Assembly: GCF_021343995.1 (NCBI RefSeq) | Contig: NZ_JAJTTE010000032.1 | Coordinates: 1-64,000, forward strand | Direction of reading: 5' to 3' | Source of the DNA: Pseudonocardia terrae | GTDB lineage: Bacteria; Actinomycetota; Actinomycetes; Mycobacteriales; Pseudonocardiaceae | DNA length: 64,000 bases | Shown here: piece after piece, positions 35,229 to 43,181 of the stretch | Layout: every line of letters begins with the position of its first letter | How positions within the stretch are numbered: the first letter of the stretch is position 1 | The notes under the pieces: generated by a model | What the model was told of the DNA's origin: nothing | The model's input: the letters and a program-made list of their open reading frames with translations, nothing else | The model's database searches: none | Made by a program: the position numbers and the translations under genes

Positions 35229-36583
35229 GAGTCCCCCTCGGGCAGCAGGTCGTCGGCCTCCTTGGGCCCCCAGGTCCCGCGCTGGTAGCGCTGCAGGGGC
35301 ACGGCGTCGCCCAGGATCGGGTCGACCACCCGCCAGGCGGCTTCGACGGTGTCCTGCCGGGCGAACAGCACGCGGTTGCCGTCGAGGGCCGCGCCGATGA
35401 GTCGGTCGTACGGGCGCGCGTCGTCCGCCGCGTGCTCGGCGAAGACCAGCTCCTGCGCCTCGGGCACGCGCGCGATCCCCTGCTTCTTGCCCACCAGGGT
35501 CAGCGCGACCGCGGCGTTCGGCCAGATGCGGAACCGCAGGGCGTTGACCGGGCGCGGGCCGGGCACCTCGAAGTAGTCGAGCGGGGCCCGCCGGAAGCGG
35601 ATGCTCACCTCGGTGGCGGTCACCGGCATCGTCTTGCCCGCGCGGATCAGGATCGGGACACCGGCCCACCGCCACGAGTCGAGGGCCAGCCGGACCGCGG
35701 TGTAGGACTCCGTCGTCGACACGGGGTCGACGCCCTCCACCTCCCGGTACCCGTCGTACTGGCCGCGGACGGTGTTCTCGGGGGTGAGGGGGCGGATCGC
35801 GGACAGCACGCGTGCCTTGGCGTCGACCCACGACATGAGGCCCGAGCCGTCCGGCGGGTCGGCGACCACGGTGGCCAGGACCTGCAGCATGTGGTTCTGC
35901 AGCACGTCGCGGGTGGCGCCGGTGCGGTCGTAGAAGCGGCCGCGGTCGGCGACGTCGAAGGCCTCCGCCATGGTGATCTGGATGCTCGCGACGTGGTCCC
36001 GGTTCAGCAGCGGCTCGAAGATCGAGTTGGCGAAGCGGGCCACCAGGACGTCGTTGAGCGGGTCGAGGCCCAGCCAGTGGTCGACCCGGTAGATCGCGTC
36101 CTCCGGGAAGTACCGGAGCATGGTCGCGTTGAGCGCCTGCGCGCTCTGCAGGTCCGTGCCGAACGGCTTCTCGACCATCACCCGGGCGCCCTCGGCGCGC
36201 CCCGCCTTGGAGATGCCCTCCGCGATCCGGGCGAACAGGACCGGTGGCACCTCCAGGTAGAACAGCACCTTCTTGCCGGCGCCGATCTCCTTGCTCATCG
36301 CCTCGTACGTCGCCGGGTCGCCGAGGTCGCCGTCGACGTAGCGCAGCAGCGCGAGCATGCGCCGGCCGGGCCCCGAGTCCGGGTCGAGGTCGTTCCGGCG
36401 AAGCGACCGGGCGGCGTAGTCCCGGAACTGCTCCAGGCCCCACCCGCTCTTGGCGACGCCGATGACGGGGACGTCCAGCACCCCCCGCTGCACCAGCCCG
36501 ACGAGCGCCGGGAACGTCTCCAGCTTCGCCAGGTCCCCGGTCGCGCCGAAGATCACGAGGGCGTCCACCCGGTCCGTCGCCAT
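35207..36583 (-). CDS. Divergent glucose-6-phosphate 1-dehydrogenase homologue
   Basis: The protein has about 458 residues and the full G6PD fold. The NADP motif is FGATGDLA, then VEKPFGTDL, the active-site region RVDHWLGLDPLNDVLV with the catalytic His region further on (RDVLQNHMLQVLATV), and IRAGKTMPVTATEVSIRF. Two substrate-site features differ from classical enzymes: the usual DLAKRK is DLAKLE, and RIDHYLGK is RVDHWLGL, so lysines that bind the phosphate/sugar are absent. It may use another sugar or be a paralogue with altered function. ATG 36583 has AGGAG upstream; ATG 36619 would add 12 residues. It is first in an operon with ndh and the GMC gene. No opcA, tal or gnd is nearby. Confidence 0.85.
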   Translation of the reverse strand: MATDRVDALVIFGATGDLAKLETFPALVGLVQRGVLDVPVIGVAKSGWGLEQFRDYAARSLRRNDLDPDSGPGRRMLALLRYVDGDLGDPATYEAMSKEIGAGKKVLFYLEVPPVLFARIAEGISKAGRAEGARVMVEKPFGTDLQSAQALNATMLRYFPEDAIYRVDHWLGLDPLNDVLVARFANSIFEPLLNRDHVASIQITMAEAFDVADRGRFYDRTGATRDVLQNHMLQVLATVVADPPDGSGLMSWVDAKARVLSAIRPLTPENTVRGQYDGYREVEGVDPVSTTESYTAVRLALDSWRWAGVPILIRAGKTMPVTATEVSIRFRRAPLDYFEVPGPRPVNALRFRIWPNAAVALTLVGKKQGIARVPEAQELVFAEHAADDARPYDRLIGAALDGNRVLFARQDTVEAAWRVVDPILGDAVPLQRYQRGTWGPKEADDLLPEGDSWHDPTA

Positions 36584-36819
36584 GGCCTGCTCCTGTCCGC
36601 CGGGGGTCTGCGAGGTCATACGGGTGTCTGCGACCGTGCTGGCCCGGCGGCGGTGAGCACCTCACTCGGGCCGGATGAGCCGGGGCCCGCAACGGGCCGG
36701 GCGGCGACGGCGGCGGCGGACGATTCGGGCACCCGGACCGGGAGCCCACGCGTCCTCCGAACTCGGGTCGCCCGCGCCGGGTGATGCCCGGTCGGCGCGG
36801 GGGCCGTGACCGTGAGCCC

Positions 36820-38205
36820 GTGTCCGTGGTCGACCTCGCGCGCCTGCAGTTCGCCGGAACGACGATCTACCACTTCCTGTTCGTCCCGCTGACGATCGGG
36901 CTGGCGCTGCTGACCGCGATCCTGCAGACCTGCTGGCACCGCACGGACAAGCCGGAGTACCTGCGGCTCACCCGGTTCTTCGGCGTCCTCCTGGTGATCA
37001 ACATCGCGGTCGGCGTCGTCACCGGGCTGGTGCAGGAGTTCCAGTTCGGGATGAACTGGTCGGGCTACTCCCGGTTCGTCGGTGACGTGTTCGGGGCGCC
37101 ACTGGCGATGGAGGGGCTGGCGGCCTTCTTCCTCGAGTCCACGTTCCTGGGGCTGTGGGTGTTCGGGTGGGGCCGGCTGTCCCGGCGCGTGCACCTGGCC
37201 ACCGTCTGGGCCGTCGCCGCCGGCGGCGTGCTCTCGGCGGCGTTCATCATGGCCGCGAACTCGTGGATGCAGAACCCGGTCGGCTACACGATCGACCCCG
37301 CGACGCAGCGCGCCCAGCTCACGAGCATCGGCGCCGTCCTGACCAACCCGGTGTTCCTGCGCAGCATGCTGCACGTGCTGCTCGCGTCGCTGGTCACGGC
37401 CTGCGTGGTCATGCTGGCCGTCGCGGCGTGGCACCTGCGTCGCAAGTCGCACACCGCGGAGTTCGGCCGGGCGGCGCGGATCGCGCTCGTCGTGCTGGTC
37501 CCGGTGCTGGCGCTCAACCTGCTCGTCGGCAGCGAGCTGGGGGTCACCGAGGGCGAGTTCCAGCCGATGAAGATCGCGGCGGCCGAGGCCCAGTGGCAGA
37601 CCTGCCAGCCGTGCTCGTTCTCGCTGTTCCAGGTCGGCGGCGGGAACAACGACCAGACCCCGTCGAAGATCATCCAGGTGCCCCACCTGCTCTCGCTGCT
37701 GGCCACCAACTCGTGGAACGGGCAGGTGGTGGGGCTCAACGAGCTGCAGGCGCAGTACGAGCAGCAGTACGGGCCGGGCTACTACGTGCCCAACGTCTTC
37801 ATCCAGTACTGGTCGATGCGGGTGATGGCCTACCTCGGCAGCCTCATGCTCGTCGTCGGGCTGTGGGGGCTCTGGCGGCGGAAGCGGCTCGCCGAGTCGC
37901 CGTGGTTCCTGCGGGTGGCGATCTGGTGCCTGCCGCTGCCGTTCATCGTCAACACGGCAGGCTGGGTCCTGACCGAGAACGGCAGGCAGCCGTGGATCGT
38001 GCAGGGGCTGCAGAAGACGGCCGAGGCCAACTCGCCGTCGGTGACCGGGGCGGCGATCCTCACGAGCCTGTTGATCTTCCTCCTGCTCTACACCGCGCTG
38101 GGCGTCGCGGACTGGGTCCTCATGGCCCGCTACGCCCGCCGGGAGCTGCCGGCCGAGCAGGCGGCCGACGAGCACGAGGCGCCGGCCCCGGCGCCCACCT
38201 ACTGA
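36820..38205 (+). CDS. cydA: Cytochrome bd ubiquinol/menaquinol oxidase subunit I
   Basis: The 461-residue protein has nine predicted helices. The N-terminus LARLQFAGTTIYHFLFVPLT holds the haem b595 ligand His (residue 18). FGMNWSGYSRFVGDVFGAPLAMEG, the segment ending in HVLLASLVTACVV, and the GRQPW motif (GWVLTENGRQPWIVQG) are all conserved. The Q-loop is of the short type. It reduces O2 at very low concentration without proton pumping. GTG at 36820 is the likely start; the ribosome site is weak. It shares a 236-base divergent region with the G6PD operon, which should contain the promoters and redox control sites. cydB follows 17 bases later. Confidence 0.93.
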   Translation: MSVVDLARLQFAGTTIYHFLFVPLTIGLALLTAILQTCWHRTDKPEYLRLTRFFGVLLVINIAVGVVTGLVQEFQFGMNWSGYSRFVGDVFGAPLAMEGLAAFFLESTFLGLWVFGWGRLSRRVHLATVWAVAAGGVLSAAFIMAANSWMQNPVGYTIDPATQRAQLTSIGAVLTNPVFLRSMLHVLLASLVTACVVMLAVAAWHLRRKSHTAEFGRAARIALVVLVPVLALNLLVGSELGVTEGEFQPMKIAAAEAQWQTCQPCSFSLFQVGGGNNDQTPSKIIQVPHLLSLLATNSWNGQVVGLNELQAQYEQQYGPGYYVPNVFIQYWSMRVMAYLGSLMLVVGLWGLWRRKRLAESPWFLRVAIWCLPLPFIVNTAGWVLTENGRQPWIVQGLQKTAEANSPSVTGAAILTSLLIFLLLYTALGVADWVLMARYARRELPAEQAADEHEAPAPAPTY

Positions 38206-38222
38206 CCGCGGGCGGTGTGCCG

Positions 38223-39254
38223 ATGACCCTCGTCGCGTTCTGGTTCATCGTCCTCGCGGTGGTGTGGACCGGGTTCCTGCTGCTCGAGGGGTTCGACTTC
38301 GGGGTGGGCATGCTGCACGGCGTGGTCGGTCGCGACGACGCCGGGCGCGACCTGGCGATCCACACGATCGAGCCGGTGTGGGACGGCAACGAGGTGTGGC
38401 TCGTGCTGGCCGCCGCCGGGACCTTCGCGGCCTTCCCGGTCTGGTACGCGACGATGTTCTCCGCGTACTACCCGGTCATGGTCGTGGTGCTGGTCGCGCT
38501 GATCCTGCGCGGGGTGTCGTTCGAGTTCCGGTCCCATTCGGACTCGGCGCGCTCGCGGGCGTTCTGGAGCGGTGCGCTCGAGGGCGGGAGCCTGGTGGTC
38601 CCGCTCGGCCTCGGCATCGTGCTCGGCGGGCTGCTGGCCGGGGTCCCGATCGACTCCGCCCAGGAGTTCGTGGGCGGCGCCGGGGACCTGTTCCCGCCGT
38701 ACGCGCTGATGACGGGGGCCACGGTGGTCCTGGTGTGTCTGGTCCACGGTGCTGTGTTCCTGGCCCTGCGCACCACCGCCGAGCTCCGCCGCCGCGCCCT
38801 CGGGATCGCCCGGGCGCTCGCCCCGGTGGTCGCCGTCGTCGTGACGGCGTGGGCCGCATGGACCCGCGTCACCGCCGGGGACGGGGTGCTGCTGTCCGTG
38901 GCCGAGTTCGGCGCGATCCTCGCCGCGATCACGGCGGCCGCGTTCGTGCACGTCCGGCGGGAGGGCCTCGCGTTCGCCGCCACCGCCACGACCGTCGTGG
39001 CCATGACGGCGTCGATCTTCTCCGAGCTGTACCCGCGGGTCATGGTGTCCAGCCTGGGTCCGGCGAACGACCTCACCACCACGAACTCCGCGTCCGCCTC
39101 GTACGCCCTGACGGTCATGACCGTGGTCCTGGCCGTCCTGCTCCCGCTCGTGCTGGTGTACCAGGCCTGGACGTACCACGTGTTCCGCGCCCGGCTCCGC
39201 GGGCCGGTGCCGGCCCCGGAGGCACCGCCGGTGACGTCGGCCGATCCCGGGTAG
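38223..39254 (+). CDS. cydB: Cytochrome bd oxidase subunit II
   Basis: The 343-residue protein has about eight helices. The typical opening is FWFIVLAVVWTGFLLLEGFDFGVG, followed by TIEPVWDGNEVWLVLAAAGTFAAFP, MFSAYYPVMVVVLVALILRGVSFEFR and SIFSELYPRVMVSSL. It supports CydA structurally and in haem binding. ATG 38223 is preferred; a GTG six bases earlier is possible. No cydX-like small gene is evident after it. cydDC, usually directly downstream of cydB, is instead 4.8 kb upstream of cydA. Confidence 0.94.
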   Translation: MTLVAFWFIVLAVVWTGFLLLEGFDFGVGMLHGVVGRDDAGRDLAIHTIEPVWDGNEVWLVLAAAGTFAAFPVWYATMFSAYYPVMVVVLVALILRGVSFEFRSHSDSARSRAFWSGALEGGSLVVPLGLGIVLGGLLAGVPIDSAQEFVGGAGDLFPPYALMTGATVVLVCLVHGAVFLALRTTAELRRRALGIARALAPVVAVVVTAWAAWTRVTAGDGVLLSVAEFGAILAAITAAAFVHVRREGLAFAATATTVVAMTASIFSELYPRVMVSSLGPANDLTTTNSASASYALTVMTVVLAVLLPLVLVYQAWTYHVFRARLRGPVPAPEAPPVTSADPG

Positions 39255-39315
39255 GGGCCGTCCGGGCGCCGGGACCGCGGCGGATGATCCACCCGATGTC
39301 ACCTAAGGTCGGCGG

Positions 39316-40200
39316 GTGGCCCTGATCGACCTGCACACCCACTCGACCGTCTCCGACGGCACCGAGACCCCCGAGGAGCTGGTCGCCACGGCGGCCGCCG
39401 CGGGCGTCACGACGCTCGCGCTCACCGACCACGACACCACCGGGGGCTGGGACCGGGCCGCCGCCGTGCTGCCCCGGGGGATGCGGCTCGTGCGCGGGGC
39501 CGAGTTCTCCTGCGTGAGCCCCACCGGCCGCCCGGAGACCCCGGGTGACAAGGCCACCGTGTCGGTCCACCTGCTCGGGTACCTGTTCGACCCGGAGCAC
39601 CCCGCGATCGTGGCCGAGCAGCGGCGGCTGGTGGCCGAGCGCGTCGAGCGGCTGCGGAAGATGGCCCGCAACGTCGCCGCCGACCACCCGCAGCTCGACG
39701 CCGACCGCGTGTTCGACCTGGTCCCCGAGGGCACGACGCCGGGCCGGCCGCACCTGGGCCGCGCCCTCGTCGCGGCAGGCGTGGTCGAGTCGGTGAACGA
39801 GGCCTTCGCCAGCATCCTGCGCACCGGCAGCAAGTACTACGAGCCGAAGACCGACACGCCGGTCGAGCGGGCCGTCGAGATGATCGTCGAGGCGGGTGGC
39901 GTCGCGGTGTTCGCGCACCCGCTGGCCCGCCGTCGCGGCCGCGTCATCGAGACCTCGGTGCTGGCCGACCTCGCCCGGATCGGGCTCACCGGCGTCGAGG
40001 TCGACCACCCCGACCACGACCCCGCGGACCGGGAGCTGCTGCGCGGCGTCGCGGCCGACCTGGGCCTGGTCCCGACGGGGTCCAGCGACTTCCACGGCAC
40101 CAACAAGACCACCCCGATCGCCGCCGAGACGACCGCGCCGGAGGCCCTCGAGGAGCTGCTCGCCAAGGCCACCGGCGCCGACGTGCTCGAGGGCGCCTGA
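39316..40200 (+). CDS. PHP-domain phosphoesterase (TrpH/RNase AM-like)
   Basis: The 294-residue protein has PHP motifs DLHTHSTVSDGTETPEEL, LALTDHDTTGGWD, AVFAHPLARR, GVEVDHPDHD and PTGSSDFHG, giving the trinuclear-metal phosphoesterase site. Relatives hydrolyse 3',5'-nucleoside bisphosphates or act as 5'-3' RNA exonucleases. The insertion between motifs (RPHLGRALVAAGVVESVNEAFASIL) is the standard subdomain of this subgroup. GTG 39316 is the start. A RecB-like nuclease gene follows 38 bases later, suggesting a nucleic acid maintenance operon together with a small membrane protein. Confidence 0.9.
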   Translation: MALIDLHTHSTVSDGTETPEELVATAAAAGVTTLALTDHDTTGGWDRAAAVLPRGMRLVRGAEFSCVSPTGRPETPGDKATVSVHLLGYLFDPEHPAIVAEQRRLVAERVERLRKMARNVAADHPQLDADRVFDLVPEGTTPGRPHLGRALVAAGVVESVNEAFASILRTGSKYYEPKTDTPVERAVEMIVEAGGVAVFAHPLARRRGRVIETSVLADLARIGLTGVEVDHPDHDPADRELLRGVAADLGLVPTGSSDFHGTNKTTPIAAETTAPEALEELLAKATGADVLEGA

Positions 40201-40237
40201 ACGCGGGCCGGACCCGCCCGGCCGGTACCGTGACGCG

Positions 40238-41155
40238 GTGCCCGGTTCCTCCTCCCGCGCCGCCGGGAGCGGCGCACAGCTCGGCTTCGACGACCTCCTC
40301 GACGACGGGTCGCTCCCTACCGGGGTCGCCCGGGAGGCCGCACGGTGGGCCCGGCCGCTGGTCCGGGTCACCCCCGCCCGGCTCGCCACCTGGGAGTCCT
40401 GCCCGCGGCGCTACCGGCTGACCTATGTCGAGAAGCCCGCGCTCCCACGCGGCGGGCCGCGGGCGGCGAGCACGCTCGGCGCCGTCGTGCACCTCGCGTT
40501 GCGGGCGCTGCACTTGCGTCCCGGCCGGGAGCGGAGCCCGGACCAGGCCGCCGCGCTCGTCGACCGCAACTGGTCCGGCGAGGGCTTCCGCGACACCGCG
40601 CAGGAGGCGGAGTACCGCGACCGGGCGCGCGGCTGGGTGGCCGACTACGTCGCCGAGCACGTCGAGGGCAGGCCGGACCCGCTGGGCGTCGAGCGCTGGG
40701 TGTCCGCGCCGACCTCCGCGATCGTCGCCGAGGGCCGGGTGGACCGGATCGACGGCGACGCGGACGCGGCGGTGATCGTCGACTACAAGACCGGGCGACG
40801 GGTCCCCGAACCCGGCGACGCGCGGGACTCGGCGGCGCTCGCCCTCTACGCGCTCGGTGCCGCCCGCGTGCTGCGCCGGGACTGCCGGCGCGTCGAGCTG
40901 CACCACCTGCCGACCGGCCGGGTCGCGGTCTGGGAGCACGACGACGCGTCCCGGGCCGGCCACGTCGAGCGGGCCGAGCGCGGCGCCCTCGAGGCCGCCG
41001 ACGCCGCCGACGCGCTCGCCGCGGGCGGCGCCGCCGACGTCCTCTTCCCGCCGCGGCCGGGCTCCCGGTGCTCCGCCTGCGACGTGCGCCGGCACTGCCC
41101 GGACGGGCAGGCGGTCGGGCCGGCGGCGGCGCCGTGGGACGACCTGGTCCTGTGA
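40238..41155 (+). CDS. Stand-alone RecB/Cas4-like PD-(D/E)XK exonuclease with Fe-S cysteines
   Basis: The 305-residue protein has RVTPARLATWESCPRRYRLTYVEK (first cysteine) at about residues 45-70, ASTLGAVVHLALRALHL, and the nuclease core GRVDRIDGDADAAVIVDYKTGRRV (Asp, then DxK). The C-terminus has a three-cysteine cluster, CSACDVRRHC. One N-terminal plus three C-terminal cysteines is the [4Fe-4S]-clasp layout of AddB/Cas4. No helicase or CRISPR gene is nearby. Such single-domain RecB-family nucleases are common in actinobacteria (Rv2119-like). It overlaps the next gene by GTGA. Confidence 0.88.
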   Translation: MPGSSSRAAGSGAQLGFDDLLDDGSLPTGVAREAARWARPLVRVTPARLATWESCPRRYRLTYVEKPALPRGGPRAASTLGAVVHLALRALHLRPGRERSPDQAAALVDRNWSGEGFRDTAQEAEYRDRARGWVADYVAEHVEGRPDPLGVERWVSAPTSAIVAEGRVDRIDGDADAAVIVDYKTGRRVPEPGDARDSAALALYALGAARVLRRDCRRVELHHLPTGRVAVWEHDDASRAGHVERAERGALEAADAADALAAGGAADVLFPPRPGSRCSACDVRRHCPDGQAVGPAAAPWDDLVL

Positions 41156-41463
41156 CGGCGGCGCGGGCCCGGGCGCGCCGGGAGCGGGGCCTGCCCGGAC
41201 GGCTGCTGCGCCGAACCTCCGGGGTCCTCGCGGCAGGGCTGGTCGGGCTGTTCGTGGTGCTGCTGGCGGGCTGGGCCTTCACCACCCGGACCGGGTCCGC
41301 GGGGCCGGGCACGGGGATGCTCGTGGGCCACGGCCTGGCCGCGGCCGCCGCCGTCGTCGCGCAGGTGGTGGCGGACCGGCGGGACGGGCGCGCGGGCGCC
41401 CTCGCCGCCTGGCTCGTGATCGCGATCGCCGCCGGGGTGCTCGGGGGGTACTGGCTGTTCTGA
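41152..41463 (+). CDS. Small three-helix membrane protein
   Basis: The 103-residue protein has a basic start (ARARARRERGLPGRLLRR) and three hydrophobic helices: LAAGLVGLFVVLLAGWAF, GLAAAAAVVAQVV and ALAAWLVIAIAAGVLGGYWLF. It starts within the stop of the nuclease gene (GTGA), so it is the third member of the PHP/RecB-like unit. I do not recognise a family. Topology with the basic N-terminus inside is expected. Confidence 0.75.
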   Translation: MTAARARARRERGLPGRLLRRTSGVLAAGLVGLFVVLLAGWAFTTRTGSAGPGTGMLVGHGLAAAAAVVAQVVADRRDGRAGALAAWLVIAIAAGVLGGYWLF

Positions 41464-41489
41464 GGGGCTCGTGCTGCTCGCACCGCGAT

Positions 41490-41690
41490 CAGGCCGCCTT
41501 GCTTTCGGTAGGTGACACACGCGCTGCGGTCCTCGCACACCCGTCGCGGGCCTCGCATGCCGGTGCAGGTCCTCGCACACCGTTCCGGGCCTCGCACACG
41601 GGCTGAGGTCGCGGGTCACACCCTGGAGGTTCGCCGCACACCCCGTCGACGAGGTGTGGGAGGCGTTTCCGGATGTGCAGGTCGGGCGGG
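41490..41690. repeat. Family B repeats, second locus (CCTCGCACACC)
   Basis: GGTCCTCGCACACCCGT, GGTCCTCGCACACCGTT, GGGCCTCGCACACGGG, GCCGCACACCCCGTCGACG and GGTGTGGGAGGC occur at spacings of about 20-30 bases, with GTCGAC-centred CACAC/GTGTG inverted repeats near 41640-41660. This matches the vocabulary of 5030-5500. It lies between the end of the small membrane protein gene and the minus-strand Pro/Ala-rich gene, overlapping that gene's 3' end. Confidence 0.75.
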
Positions 41691-42170
41691 CCGATCGGGA
41701 TGTCGCGACGGGAGGGACGCCCCGGACGCCGAGGCGGACATCGCCGCCGCCGGCATCGCCGACCCGACCGCGTGCAGTGCCGACCGAGTCGCCGGCGCCG
41801 CGGGCATGGCCGCAGCCATTGCTGCGGAGGTCGTGTAGGGGCCGTACTGCGCCACGGCCGACTCGACCGGCAGCGGCATCCGCGGACCACCCGGCACGAC
41901 GTACGACTGCCCCTGTGGCGGCAGCGGGTACCGCCCGCTGGTGCGCTGCGTCGGGACGGCGGGGCGTGGCGGGTACGGCGTCCGCGGACGCACCGGCATA
42001 CCGGGCTGCGCGGGGGCGGCGGACGGCCTCTCCGGGCGGGAAGCCCGGCTGTTCGGGCGGGCGTGCCGGCCGGTGACCCAGGCACCGGTGGAGGCGGCCG
42101 GACGGGAGGCGTCGTCGCGCGCGGCATGCCGGCCGGACGGGGCGGGGGAGTGCTGGAAAGAGGTGGTCAC
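41616..42170 (-). CDS. Pro/Ala-rich protein of unknown function
   Basis: The 184-residue frame on the minus strand opens at GTG 42170 with a weak AGGGCAGC upstream. It encodes a disordered N-terminus rich in Pro, Arg and Ser (PVRPRTPYPPRPAVPTQRT). A short Ala/Met-rich segment follows (YTTSAAMAAAMPAAPATRSA), then a Pro/Arg C-terminus whose last 25 residues are encoded by family B repeat DNA. No domain is recognisable. Base composition dips in its promoter region (42171-42280), which it shares with the aldo/keto reductase gene, and this argues for a real transcript. It might be a surface or nucleoid-associated disordered protein; confidence is low. Confidence 0.4.
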   Translation of the reverse strand: MTTSFQHSPAPSGRHAARDDASRPAASTGAWVTGRHARPNSRASRPERPSAAPAQPGMPVRPRTPYPPRPAVPTQRTSGRYPLPPQGQSYVVPGGPRMPLPVESAVAQYGPYTTSAAMAAAMPAAPATRSALHAVGSAMPAAAMSASASGASLPSRHPDRPARPAHPETPPTPRRRGVRRTSRV

Positions 42171-42282
42171 GCTGCCCTTATCGGCGGTTTTCACTGCTCC
42201 GTTTCGCCCAATCCGTCGAATCGTCATTCCTGAGGAAGCACGAGGTCTCGCGGTGTCCTTTGTCCTGACATACTGTCGTTCC

Positions 42283-43110
42283 ATGACGATCCCCTCGCTC
42301 ACCCTGCTCGACGGCCGCGAGGTCCCGGCGGTCGGTTTCGGCACCTACCCGCACACCGGCGACGACTCCCGGACCACCGCGATCTCCGCCCTCGATGCCG
42401 GCTACCGGCTCCTCGACACCGCGCTGCGGTACGAGAACGAGCAGGGCGTCGGGCGCGCCGTCCGCGAGTACGACCTGCCGCGCGAGGAGATCCTCGTCGC
42501 GACCAAGCTCGCCGGCCGCCACCACGGCTACGACGAGACCCTCAAGGGCTTCCAGGAGTCCCTCGACAACCTCGGCCTGGACTACGTCGACCTCTACCTC
42601 GTCCACTGGCCCCTCCCGCGGCTCGGCAAGTACGTGGACAGCTGGAAGGCCATGATCCGGCTGCGCGAGGAGGGCCTGGTCCGCTCGATCGGCGTCTCCA
42701 ACTTCACCGAGGCGCACCTGCGCCGGCTGGTCGACGAGACCGGCGTGGTGCCGGTGATGAACCAGGTCGAGATGCACCCGTACTTCCCGCAGGCCGCGCT
42801 GCGCGAGGTGCACGCCGAGCTGGGCATCGTCACGGAGAGCTGGAGCCCGATGGGCCGCGGCGAGCTGCTCGCGGAGCCGACCGTCGTGCGCATCGCCGAG
42901 GCCCGTGGCGTCACGCCCGCCCAGGCGATCCTGCGCTGGCACGTGCAGCTCGGCGCGGTGCCGATCCCGAAGTCCGCGGACCCGGGGCGCCAGCGCACCA
43001 ACATCGACCTGTTCGGTTTCGCGCTGTCCGACGACGAGGTGGCCGCCCTGTCCGCGCTCGAGCGCGGCCGGATCTGGGACCAGGACCCGGAGACCTACGA
43101 GGAGTTCTGA
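42283..43110 (+). CDS. Aldo/keto reductase
   Basis: The 275-residue NADPH-dependent (alpha/beta)8 reductase has a complete catalytic tetrad: Asp45 (YRLLDTA), Tyr50 (LRYENE), Lys75 (LVATKL) and His108 (LVHWPLP). The cofactor motif VPIPKSADPGRQRTN lies near residue 230. This subgroup resembles 2,5-diketo-gluconate reductase / mycobacterial Rv2971-type enzymes that reduce aldehydes and dicarbonyls. ATG 42283 is clear, with a CATACT-type -10 about 15 bases upstream, so the leader is very short. The 3' end takes part in a 44-bp tandem duplication shared with the convergent gene. Confidence 0.93.
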   Translation: MTIPSLTLLDGREVPAVGFGTYPHTGDDSRTTAISALDAGYRLLDTALRYENEQGVGRAVREYDLPREEILVATKLAGRHHGYDETLKGFQESLDNLGLDYVDLYLVHWPLPRLGKYVDSWKAMIRLREEGLVRSIGVSNFTEAHLRRLVDETGVVPVMNQVEMHPYFPQAALREVHAELGIVTESWSPMGRGELLAEPTVVRIAEARGVTPAQAILRWHVQLGAVPIPKSADPGRQRTNIDLFGFALSDDEVAALSALERGRIWDQDPETYEEF

Positions 43111-43181
43111 GCTACACCGGCCGCGGCGCGACGAGTTCCTACGAGGAGTTCCGGCCTACGCCGGCCGCAGCGCGACGAGCT
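43094..43181. repeat. 44-bp tandem duplication across two convergent gene ends
   Basis: 43094-43137 and 43138-43181 are direct repeats with six mismatches. Unit 1 holds the end and stop of the aldo/keto reductase; unit 2 holds the stop and last codons of the minus-strand propeller gene. Read on the minus strand, unit 1 still encodes LVAPRPV plus stop, a ghost of the real LVALRPA end in unit 2. Confidence 0.88.

Noticed and set aside
33723-36749. Apparent 1,008-residue protein joining the NADH dehydrogenase to upstream sequence
   Set aside because: The upstream part is an out-of-frame reading of the G6PD gene; NDH-2 has its own GTG at 35228 with a good ribosome site.
40238-41155. Cas4 of a CRISPR system
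   Set aside because: The cysteine layout fits, but no cas1, cas2 or array is present and the neighbours are housekeeping.
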